Positions 55,773 through 63,819 of a stretch of 64,000 nucleotides of DNA are shown piece after piece. Under the pieces are notes generated by a model that did not search any database, had not been told where the DNA came from, and saw nothing but the letters and a program-made list of their open reading frames with translations. The DNA comes from an uncultured Clostridia bacterium. GTDB lineage: Bacteria > Bacillota > Clostridia > TANB77 > CAG-508. Location: assembly GCA_934129745.1 (NCBI GenBank), contig CAKOWZ010000004.1:1-64000 (forward strand), written 5' to 3'. Numbering within the stretch: position 1 is the stretch's first letter; each line of letters begins with the position of its first letter. Both the position numbers and the translations under genes were made by a program.

Positions 55773-55958
55773 TTAAGTACTATACTTTATGAAATCACCA
55801 AAAAACTATATCAATTGGTATATCAACTAATATAGGCTTTTAATTTTATGAAAAAAATTTTTAAAATTTTGCCCATCTAATTTCGAAAATACTATTGCAA
55901 ATTCTGTATCTTATGATAAAATTTAATTAGAAATAGAATCATAAAGTATAGTACTTAA
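55773..55958. promoter_or_regulatory. Inverted-repeat promoter module 1 (candidate invertible promoter)
   Basis: Perfect 20-bp inverted repeats TTAAGTACTATACTTTATGA (55773-55792) and its complement (55939-55958) enclose 146 bases. Inside are a hairpin near 55806-55835 with T-rich tail and a promoter TTGCAA, 16 bases, TGA-TAAAAT (55895-55922) pointing right. The right repeat ends 37 bases before ATG 55995. The layout matches module 63602-63796. Confidence 0.75.
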
Positions 55959-55994
55959 TGAAATTAAAAAATATGTAATATAAAGGAGTTTTGT

Positions 55995-57140
55995 ATGGAA
56001 AATAGTGAAATAGGTAAATATTTTCAGGAACATGGTGAGCAAATTACAGAAACGATGATAAGAAAATCATTTCGAGATGGTGTTGAAACAGAAGGAAAAA
56101 CAACAGCTTATATAAGAAAAATGCAAGAAAAGGGACAAGCTATTCGACAAATTGCTGAAAGGTTAAAAATCACGCCATATATGTATGATAGTGATTTTAG
56201 TGAATTATACCAAGCACAAACAGAATTAATAGAAGAATGTAAAAGAAGTCTTGATGAGGAATTTATTAGTGATGCATTAAAGAAAGATAAAAAAGTAAAT
56301 GAAATAAATGGAGTTTCTTCTGGGTTTTATCAAGATTCGGAAAATTCAAAGAGAGATTGCAGAAAAATGTATGAATTATTTGAACATAAACAAGATGAAG
56401 CTATGCTACATGCAATAAATCAATATTCGTTAGTAACCATTCATGTAAGAGATGCAAATAGTTTAACTAAAGAGTTAGAACGAATAAAAAGCAGAACAGC
56501 AATAGAAAAAATTAAGGATTTATTTACAGGTCAATCTAGAGCAAAAAAAGAACGTGGTACAGAAATAGAAAGAGCTCTGGGTATAATCACAAAAAGAATT
56601 GAAAGAGATAAAGATAAGAGGGATAATCCTAGTATGCCACAGGAAGAATTAACTCCAGAGCAAGTTGTAGTTAATTTACATAGAGCTAGAGGTATAATAG
56701 AAACAACTTTAGGAAGTAATTCTGAAGGTGCAGAAAGATATAGTCAAATGATTGAATATATACGAGAGCATTATCAAGTAGACTATAAAAAAGTAAACGA
56801 AATGTTAGAGGCTGATAAAGGTCAATTGCCTCAAATTGCTGGAAAGGGTACAAGAGTAGTTACTGAACGACAGAAAATGGATTATTATTTAGAACATCAG
56901 GGATATACAGACAGAACGGGATTATCTGTAGCTGATAAAGATAAGAGAAATTCAACAATGCAACCATTAGATCCTTTTAAAACTTGGACTATGGGTAAAA
57001 TAGAATCAATTAGAAAAAGAATACCTAGAATAAAAGAAATTGGAACTATGCTACGAACAAGCGAAGATAATGATAGTAAAAAACAAACTAGAGAGAGCCA
57101 AATTAGGGGAACAGGTGATGGATTTAATATTGTGAGATAA
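55995..57140 (+). CDS. Phase-module-linked protein with N-terminal IGKYFxEHG motif
   Basis: A 381-residue soluble, highly charged protein, unknown family. The N-terminus (NSEIGKYFQEHGEQITETMIRKS) is shared with the gene at 63820, which carries it twice, while the following sequences differ. The middle has RDANSLTKELERIKSRTAIEKIKDLF and many Lys/Arg/Glu; the end is basic. No signal peptide. AAAGGAG lies 8 bases before the ATG. Expression probably depends on the orientation of the upstream module. Confidence 0.75.
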   Translation: MENSEIGKYFQEHGEQITETMIRKSFRDGVETEGKTTAYIRKMQEKGQAIRQIAERLKITPYMYDSDFSELYQAQTELIEECKRSLDEEFISDALKKDKKVNEINGVSSGFYQDSENSKRDCRKMYELFEHKQDEAMLHAINQYSLVTIHVRDANSLTKELERIKSRTAIEKIKDLFTGQSRAKKERGTEIERALGIITKRIERDKDKRDNPSMPQEELTPEQVVVNLHRARGIIETTLGSNSEGAERYSQMIEYIREHYQVDYKKVNEMLEADKGQLPQIAGKGTRVVTERQKMDYYLEHQGYTDRTGLSVADKDKRNSTMQPLDPFKTWTMGKIESIRKRIPRIKEIGTMLRTSEDNDSKKQTRESQIRGTGDGFNIVR

Positions 57141-57180
57141 TATAAAAGCTACATATCAAGTTATAGGAGTTGAAGTATAA

Positions 57181-57597
57181 ATGGAGAATGAAACAGGTAT
57201 TATAGCGTTCTTTTTCTTAATTGTTATAGTTGCTCTATTATGGAAAATAAGGAAGAATCATATTGAGTATTCTAAATATAAAAAGAATGAAACTAAAGAA
57301 GGAAAAGCAACAATCACTTCTTTTGAAGGTGGAGGAAGCAGATATTCTTGGTATAAATATGCATACTCATATAAGTATAATATTAATGATACAATATATA
57401 GTAGACAATATTGCAAATTAAGTGGAGTTTATAACAAAGGGGATACGATAAATATTTTTTATATTAATGATAATCCAGAAGATTCTGTTACAGAGGAAGA
57501 ATATACCAAAATTACATTAATGCGTAATATATGGTATTTGATATTATTTGGAATTAGTTTTATCTCATTTGTATTCCTAGTATATCTATCAATATAA
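57181..57597 (+). CDS. DUF3592-like small membrane protein
   Basis: A 138-residue protein: a helix at 7-22, a small beta-rich domain (GKATITSFEGGGSRYSWYKYAYSYKYNIN, only partly quoted as typical; then DTINIFYINDNPEDS), and a C-terminal helix (about 115-136). The two-helix sandwich with that domain is typical of DUF3592-like proteins. TAGGAG precedes the ATG; likely co-transcribed with the gene before it. Confidence 0.7.
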   Translation: MENETGIIAFFFLIVIVALLWKIRKNHIEYSKYKKNETKEGKATITSFEGGGSRYSWYKYAYSYKYNINDTIYSRQYCKLSGVYNKGDTINIFYINDNPEDSVTEEEYTKITLMRNIWYLILFGISFISFVFLVYLSI

Positions 57598-57630
57598 ACA
57601 ATAAAATAAAGCAAATTGGAGGTATAATTT

Positions 57631-58218
57631 ATGAAAAAGAGAAATATTATTTTGGGATTTATATCATCATTAACATTATTACTATCATATTTAGTTTGAA
57701 AGTATATGCTTTTTACAGAAGAGTATTATTGGAAAAATATAAAATATATGAATTTAATTCGTAAAATGCAATATGTAGCTATCATTCCAATTATACTTTT
57801 AATTGCGTATTTTTTAATAGTTTTATTAAAAAAGAAAAATACAAGTTTAACAAAGGTATTGCTAATTGAAGTTACAATTATAAACAGTATTATATGCATA
57901 TTATCAAGAAGTGGTTTAATATCTATAATATTTAATATTTTATTGTTTGTATATTTAATAAAAGTTTGGTTTATGCCAAAAATACCATTAGATAATAAAG
58001 CTATTATTATAGCATTTGTTTTGATGATTTTAGCCTCTGTTTTTACTAACATATATAATATTATAAATATTATTCAGCACACAGAGTTATGGGATAAAAG
58101 TTTTATAACAGCAATATTTTCAAGGGTACTAAGTCAAATTGCATATATAATGATTGCTTTTTATTATAATGATTTGTATTCAGAATGTGATAATAGAAAA
58201 ATGAAAGTAGGAGAATAA
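57631..58218 (+). pseudogene. Membrane protein with in-frame TGA after codon 22
   Basis: GGAGGT and ATG 57631 start a hydrophobic N-terminus (MKKRNIILGFISSLTLLLSY then LV), TGA at 57697-57699, and the same frame continues KYMLFTEEYYWKN with four more helices to 58218. ATG 57706 could restart, giving 170 residues. One base change from TGG would make the TGA, so a recent nonsense mutation is likely. No family recognised. Confidence 0.55.
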
Positions 58219-58752
58219 ATGGGAACTAAAATAAAGAAAATTATGAGTAGTAAAGAAATTAAAATTTTAATATATTTTATTATTATTGCAGTAATTTTGA
58301 TTATAGTAAACAGTATATGTTCGGATTATTTTACTAAATTGTATAAGTATAACTGGAAAGGTGCAGATGCTGATGGTGATGGAATAGTGGGTGATGTTGA
58401 AGGATATGCGTATTTATTCAATGGATTTGCTAAAGATATTTCGAGTGAATTGTCAAGTGGATTTAAAGTTGGGACCATATTACTACCTTTAACGATAAAA
58501 ATATATGTAATTCCGGTGTATGTAATATTTCAAATAATTGCAATAGCTATTAAGAAAAATAAAAAAGTTTTAAGTAATATAGCACTTGCCATTAATTTGA
58601 TAAGTAGTTTATTTGCTTTGATTTTGGGATTGTTTGGAAGTATTATACTTATAGAAGTTGTAATTGCTTTAGATATAGTTGGAACAATAGTATTATTGAT
58701 ATATACTAATAATGACAAGAAGAAAATAGATTTATATAATATAGAAGTTTGA
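58219..58752 (+). CDS. Four-helix membrane protein, unknown
   Basis: A 177-residue protein with TM segments near 12-33, 85-110, 120-145 and 145-165. The loop after helix 1 has GADADGDGIVGDVEGY, resembling a calcium-binding EF-like or dockerin-like turn (DADGDGIVGD). It begins directly at the previous stop, with AGGAG inside that gene, so translation is coupled. Confidence 0.7.
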   Translation: MGTKIKKIMSSKEIKILIYFIIIAVILIIVNSICSDYFTKLYKYNWKGADADGDGIVGDVEGYAYLFNGFAKDISSELSSGFKVGTILLPLTIKIYVIPVYVIFQIIAIAIKKNKKVLSNIALAINLISSLFALILGLFGSIILIEVVIALDIVGTIVLLIYTNNDKKKIDLYNIEV

Positions 58753-58793
58753 TAGGTAAAAAGATAATAAATAGTAAAGGAATTTAATTAAAT

Positions 58794-58831
58794 AAAAAAC
58801 GAAAACTGGAACAATAATGTTTCGGTTTTTT
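58794..58831 (+). terminator. Rho-independent terminator
   Basis: An A-rich arm with CGAAAAC pairs with GTTTCGG plus T6, following the gene that ends at 58752. Confidence 0.7.
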
Positions 58832-58832
58832 C

Positions 58833-58975
58833 GTTAAGTTACTTACTTTATGAATTAATTTCTAACTAAATTTTATCATAAGATACAGAATTTGCAATAT
58901 TTTTTTAGAAATTGGATTATTAAAATTTTTAGTGAATTTTGCAAATATAAAAAGTCTATATTAGCTGATGAATCA
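58833..58975 (-). repeat. Truncated inverted-repeat module 2, reversed
   Basis: CGTTAAGTTACTTACTTTATGA, trimmed here, at 58833-58854 is a third variant of the module end. The following 120 bases are the reverse complement of module 1, including the copy of TTGCAAATTCTGTATC with its TAAAAT, so the promoter points left. The right-hand inverted repeat is missing: the sequence breaks off inside the hairpin near 58975. Confidence 0.7.
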
Positions 58976-58977
58976 AT

Positions 58978-59175
58978 TTGGTGTTAGAGGCAGCTAAAAA
59001 AGGAAAACAAGTGAGATTTGAGGCAACTGAAGATACTTCTTATAAAAATATTAATCATATAAAAAAATTAGGGTTAATTGAGGTGTTGGAAGATACAGAA
59101 AAAAATTATATACAGGACATAGTGAAAGATAAATTTAAGAGGTTCAAAAATGTATTTATATTAGTTACTTTATAG
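58978..59175 (+). pseudogene. 3' fragment of an unknown gene
   Basis: An open frame with LEAAKKGKQVRFEATEDTSY and on to a stop at 59175; it begins at the break of module 2 without a binding site or proper start (TTG 58978). It looks like a remnant left when module 2 was truncated. Confidence 0.4.
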
Positions 59176-59332
59176 TAAATTCTTTAAGTAATTTATTTAA
59201 GAAATTTACAATCTACTAAAAGAAAAAAGTTCGTAAAAATTAATTAAACATAAACTATAAGAAATATTTGGATAATGTTTATATATTAATACTTTATAAG
59301 TGATTAGTAATTAAGAATAAATCATATAAAAG

Positions 59333-59483
59333 AGCATATATTATACAAAACGAAAGTGGGGTATGATGTATGCTTTTTAAATATATAAAGAAGTCTTTTA
59401 AAAAGGTAGCGGGGTTAACATTGTCTATATATTTGATTTTGTCGGTATTTGTGGTTTCGCGTGCTGAGACTTATGAATGGACT
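59333..59483. repeat. 151-bp direct repeat, copy 2 (dac 5' end)
   Basis: Second copy of 55164-55314, one mismatch. This copy is attached to the full dac gene and is therefore probably the original. Confidence 0.93.
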
Positions 59484-60699
59484 GTTATTAATAGTGTGGG
59501 AAAAACGATTGAGACTAATAGTAGTGAAATTGAGGAAAATGAAGGAGATGCTAGAAGCGGTGAGGAAAACAGAGAAAGTGAAAAAACGAATGCAAATGTG
59601 AAAAATAAAGAGACTGTTAAAACAGATGAATTGAATTTGCAATGTGAGTCAGCAATATTAATAGAACAAACCAGTGGGCAAGTGCTATATGAAAAAAATT
59701 CACATGAGCAGCTTCGTCCAGCAAGTGTAACAAAATTAATGAGTTTACTTTTAATATTTGAAGCACTAGAAAGTCGGTCAAATCACCCTAGAAGACCAAG
59801 TACCATGCAGTGAAAATGCAGCATCAATGGGAGGATCACAAATTTGGCTAGATACAAAAGAAACATTAACTGTAAATGAAATGTTAAAAGCAATTACTAT
59901 TGTATCAGCAAATGATTGTGTAATGGCGATGGCAGAATATATTGCAGGTTCTGAAGAGGCTTTTGTTCAAAAAATGAATGAAAAAGCAGCAGAATTAGGA
60001 ATGAAAGATACATGTTTCAAAAATTGCCACGGAATTGATGAAGATGGTCATGTTACATCTAGTTATGATATTTCACTGATGTCAAGAGAATTGTTATTAA
60101 AACATCCTGATATTACTAATTATACAACAGTATATATGGATTCATTAAGAGATGGAAAATCACAACTTGTTAATACAAATAAATTAATTAGAAATTATAA
60201 AGGTGCAACAGGATTAAAAACTGGTTCAACATCATTAGCATTATTTAATTTATCTGCAAGTGCAACACGTGATGATTTATCATTAATTGCAGTTGTAATG
60301 AAAGCACCTACAAGTGCTGATAGATTTGCAGATGCAAAAAAATTACTTGACTATGGATTCAAAAATTATGAATTTAAGCAATTTGGAAGAAGTGGTGATA
60401 TTGTTGGAAATGTCAGTGTTGAAAAAGGTATAGAAAAAAATGTAAATGCAATTTTAAAAGATAATTGTGGAGTATTATTAAAAAAAGAAACAGAAAACAA
60501 TATTGTTCAAAATGTTCAATTAGAACCTAAATTATCAGCACCAATATTAAAAGGACAGAAAATTGGTGAGGTTGTTTATAGTTGTGATGGAAGTGTTATC
60601 AAAAGTGTTGATATTATTGCAGAAAATGATATTATAAAGGAAAGTTTTTCAAATGTTCTAAAATTTGTTTATGGAAAATGGTTTTGTTTGCTAAGATAA
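59370..60699 (+). CDS. D-alanyl-D-alanine carboxypeptidase (DacF-like), one +1 shift at CGG
   Basis: A penicillin-binding serine peptidase that trims peptidoglycan stem peptides outside the membrane. Signal peptide 1-33, an acidic low-complexity stretch, then SVTKLMS (Ser about 119), SAND (about 181), and GLKTGSTS (about 282). The zero frame meets CGG at 59775 after ALES and would end 12 codons later; skipping the C gives GGT and SGQITLEDQVPCSENAAS, the expected family sequence, to 60699 (about 442 residues). A C-terminal PBP5-like domain follows; no clear membrane anchor. The GTGGGGT site is as in the repeat. Confidence 0.87.
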
Positions 60700-60797
60700 G
60701 TACTCTTATACCAACTTTTTACTTATTCTATTTTTCTTCAGTATTTCAATAAAAATATTAACAGAAAAGAAAGTTTTAAATTATCATTTGTATTAAT

Positions 60798-60838
60798 AAA
60801 AACATCAGAAATTTAATTGCAAAATTTCTGATGTTTTT
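60798..60838 (+). terminator. Rho-independent terminator
   Basis: A perfect 17-bp stem: AAAAACATCAGAAATTT pairs with AAATTTCTGATGTTTTT, 7-nt loop. It follows the dac gene. TATAAT right after it is a possible -10 for the next gene. Confidence 0.92.
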
Positions 60839-60987
60839 GTATAATCTAATCATATAAAACAACATAATAAAGGAATTTAAATATGATATATACAAGCAGT
60901 TATGAAATATTAGAGAAATGTTGTTGAAAATTATAAATAAAGAGTAGTAATTACTCATACAAATTTATATAAAAGAAAGGCAAAATT

Positions 60988-61527
60988 ATGAAGTATTTAG
61001 TAATATCAGACATACATGGTGATATATATTATGCTAAAAAAATAGAAGAAATTATTGGTAGAGAAAATCCGGACAAGATAATTTTATTGGGGGATCTGTA
61101 TTATAATAACAATTTTGGAAATATTGATTCTGAGAATAATAAACCTAAAGAAGTTGCTAAAATTCTAAATAAATATAAGGATATTATTTTATGTACAAAA
61201 GGAAATTGTGATAGAAAAGTTGATGAAGATATTTCGGAATTTAATATAGAGGAATATATTGCGTTAAAAATTAATAATAAAGATGTTTTTTGCAGTCATG
61301 GACATATATATAATTCAGATAATGTTCCACCAATAGGAGATATTGTTTTATATGGTCATTTCCATACAGGATTTATTAAGGAAGAATATGGAATTGTATT
61401 TGCAAGTCCTGGATCAATTGCTTTTCCAAGAGGTGGAAGTAAGAACAGCTATTTGATAATTGATAATGGAATTTTAATTTTGAAAGATGTTGAAGGGAAT
61501 ATTATTGATGAGTATAAGTATGTTTAA
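60988..61527 (+). CDS. YfcE-type metallophosphoesterase
   Basis: A 179-residue calcineurin-like phosphodiesterase. Metal-binding motifs in order: ISDIHGD, LLGDLYY, KGNCDRK, CSHGH and YGHFHTG. The YfcE/MJ0936 family hydrolyses small phosphodiesters; substrate in vivo unknown. GAAAGG precedes the ATG. Confidence 0.92.
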   Translation: MKYLVISDIHGDIYYAKKIEEIIGRENPDKIILLGDLYYNNNFGNIDSENNKPKEVAKILNKYKDIILCTKGNCDRKVDEDISEFNIEEYIALKINNKDVFCSHGHIYNSDNVPPIGDIVLYGHFHTGFIKEEYGIVFASPGSIAFPRGGSKNSYLIIDNGILILKDVEGNIIDEYKYV

Positions 61528-61674
61528 AATGAGTATAGGCAAGTTTAAAATAATAATTTAAAAAATTTACATAATGCAATATAATTCGAACATATTTTAA
61601 AAAATATACATTATTATTGAATATTCTAAGGATTCAAGATAAGATTTAATGGATATAAAAAGATATATAAATAT

Positions 61675-61718
61675 AATCCTCCTTATTAGACAAAGAAGTT
61701 TAATAAGGAGGGTTTATT
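61675..61718 (+). terminator. Rho-independent terminator
   Basis: AATCCTCCTTATTA pairs with TAATAAGGAGGGTT (one G-T pair), then a T-rich tail. The rest of the 61528-61925 gap is AT-rich with the promoter at 61864; I see no other element. Confidence 0.75.
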
Positions 61719-61863
61719 TCAGTAAAAGATTAAAGTAGATCTTTTGATTTTTTAATAATCAAATTATTAAGAAAAAAGTAAAGTTAATTAATTACAGAAT
61801 CTTTAAATATCGAAACTTAAAGTGTATATAAATTCAAAAATCAGACATAAAGCCACATAAAAG

Positions 61864-61892
61864 TTGACATAATTGCTATAAAATGGTATTAT
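61864..61892 (+). promoter_or_regulatory. Strong promoter of the zincin gene
   Basis: TTGACA (61864-61869), 17-nt spacer, TATTAT (61887-61892) with TGG before it. An ATG at 61896 would lie at the transcript start, which supports the downstream GTG. Confidence 0.8.
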
Positions 61893-61925
61893 TAAATGAA
61901 TGAATTGATTTTAGGAGGATGTATA

Positions 61926-63494
61926 GTGGATTTGTTTGATATAAATAAAATAATTAATAGATTAAAAAATCAAATTAAAGACGGAGTATTGGAACAGAAG
62001 AGAAAAGCTAAAGGTAACAATGTAAAATCGTATAAACTGGAACCTAAAAAAATTAGTGTTACAAAATTAAAAAAAATAGCAGAATTAAATAAAAAGAAAT
62101 ATTCAAAATTTGATTTTAAAGTAATGCAAAACTTTATATATGAATTTGAAATTACATGTGGTAAATTTTTAAGCCAAGCAGAATTAGCGCAGAGATTAAT
62201 GGAAAACTTTAATGGTTGTATATTTGGTTTGGAAAGTGATAATTATGTAGCTGCATATCTTTGTGGAGAGGGTAAAAAAAATCATAATGTTGAAATAGCT
62301 AGAGATAAATTTATAGAATGCGATTCTAATACAAGGAAATCTATATTATTTCATGAATTGATGCATGCAGTTACATATAATTTGAAGTATAATTGTGTTG
62401 GCTTTGAAAAATTATTAAATAAGGACGAGAAAAAGAAGACAGCATTTGTTGGTAAAGGAATTAATGAAGCAGTTGTTGAATATGTAACTAATAAAAGAAA
62501 TAAACTATTTCCATTACCACCAGATGCAGGTGTTAAGGTTGGTTTCTACGACTATGCACCAGAGCTAATTGAGGTTTTAGATAAATTTTTAAGTGAAGGG
62601 ACTTTAATAAATACAATAATAAATGTACCACAAAATTTAAATGATGTTTTAGGAAACAAATCTACAGCTATTGTAAAAGGCTTAGATTACTTATTTTTAA
62701 ATAATATGGATTGTAAGTATGATTGTAAATCATCACAAAATTATTTAGATACGCAAAATTCCAGAAAAGTATATAGTTATGTTTTAAAAAATATAATTGA
62801 AATAAAGTGTAAGGATGAATTAGATTATAAGAAAAAAGTTTTGGTTACATTAGATACTCTTAAAAAATTATCAAAAGGCAAATTAAAAATTTGCAGTAAT
62901 TATCCTATTTACGATTATTTATATACTAATATAGTAAGAGCTATAAAATCTGGTGTTCAATTTAAAGATATAGAATCTAACATTGATGAAGAACAAAAAA
63001 ATATGATACATAAAAGTATAATAGTTCACAAACTTAAACATTGCAAGAGTGATGAGTTAGTGAGGTTACTTAATGATAAAAAATATTTAAGATCGATAAA
63101 AAAAGTTTTCAAAGATGAAAATTTTGAAGTAATTGATATGAATGCTTCATTCTATAATATGAATTTTAAACATACATTTATGGATGATATATGTCAAATA
63201 GCTGGACTGAATGAAAATATAAATATTGAATTTTTACAATCAAATATAGCAAAAAAATTGGTCAAGAGAGGTATTGATTTGAGAAAAATAGAATTTGAAG
63301 AGTGTTATTCAAAAAGTTTACCTAATGGAACATTTGGAACAAATATATTTGCTTTAAAAGAAGGGAAAAAAGAATATATTGGTACAGCTGTTAGTAAATG
63401 TAATAAAAAAGCAGATTATAAATTAGTACAATATGATGATTATGATGAGAAAAGAGAAACAAAAGTACAATGGATAACAATAGGTAGTGAATAA
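61926..63494 (+). CDS. Large soluble zincin metallopeptidase-like protein
   Basis: A 522-residue protein without signal peptide. GTG 61926 is chosen: AGGAGG (61913-61918) is 7 bases upstream. FHELMHAVTYN (about residue 142) is the HExxH site and GINEAVVEYVTNK about 35 residues later may give the third ligand (gluzincin-like). The C-terminal 300 residues are helical and Lys-rich with no known domain. It resembles toxin- or effector-type zincins by layout, and it neighbours phase-module genes; that role is inference. Confidence 0.72.
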   Translation: MDLFDINKIINRLKNQIKDGVLEQKRKAKGNNVKSYKLEPKKISVTKLKKIAELNKKKYSKFDFKVMQNFIYEFEITCGKFLSQAELAQRLMENFNGCIFGLESDNYVAAYLCGEGKKNHNVEIARDKFIECDSNTRKSILFHELMHAVTYNLKYNCVGFEKLLNKDEKKKTAFVGKGINEAVVEYVTNKRNKLFPLPPDAGVKVGFYDYAPELIEVLDKFLSEGTLINTIINVPQNLNDVLGNKSTAIVKGLDYLFLNNMDCKYDCKSSQNYLDTQNSRKVYSYVLKNIIEIKCKDELDYKKKVLVTLDTLKKLSKGKLKICSNYPIYDYLYTNIVRAIKSGVQFKDIESNIDEEQKNMIHKSIIVHKLKHCKSDELVRLLNDKKYLRSIKKVFKDENFEVIDMNASFYNMNFKHTFMDDICQIAGLNENINIEFLQSNIAKKLVKRGIDLRKIEFEECYSKSLPNGTFGTNIFALKEGKKEYIGTAVSKCNKKADYKLVQYDDYDEKRETKVQWITIGSE

Positions 63495-63601
63495 GATTTT
63501 ATATAAATATATTACAATTTTGTAAAAGAAAAATTGTTTGGAATTAAAAAATAGATATTTGACATGGTGAAATCAAATATCAATATAGACCTTTTTAATT
63601 T

Positions 63602-63796
63602 TTCGTAAAGTATCTAACTTTATGATAAAAGAGCAAAACCTAGATTAGTTGATATATCAGCTAATCTAGGCTTTAATTTTTTTTAGTTTCTCTTAAAAAT
63701 TTTTTTGATATTTAATTTCAAAAAGTATTGAAAAATTTACTATATTACGATATAATTTAATTAGTATTAAATTCATAAAGTTAGATACTTTACGAA
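63602..63796. promoter_or_regulatory. Inverted-repeat promoter module 3 (candidate invertible promoter)
   Basis: Perfect 24-bp inverted repeats (63602-63625 and 63773-63796; core GTAAAGTATCTAACTTTATG) enclose 147 bases. Inside are a terminator-like hairpin (63639-63670, CCTAGATTAG to CTAATCTAGG, plus T8) and a promoter TTGAAA, 17 bases, TATAAT (63728-63756) pointing right. The right repeat ends 24 bases before the next ATG. Confidence 0.8.
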
Positions 63797-63819
63797 TGAA
63801 AGATTGAAGGAGTACCAGT

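Noticed and set aside
57697..57699. TGA read as tryptophan (alternative genetic code)
   Set aside because: Many intact genes here end in TGA (for example at 6205 and 7016) and Trp is regularly TGG; one in-frame TGA is better explained by mutation.
28315..59777. CGG simply reassigned to another amino acid
   Set aside because: Reassignment would keep the frame. All five sites need a change of frame, so reassignment alone does not explain them.
28315..59777. Homopolymer sequencing errors at the five CGG sites
   Set aside because: None lies in a homopolymer of C, and the same CGG-to-GGN pattern recurs five times.
55773..63796. Inverted-repeat modules as ordinary MITE insertions
   Set aside because: MITE ends are normally alike between copies; here the centre of the repeat differs between modules but matches within each. 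No target-site duplication was seen. Not fully excluded.
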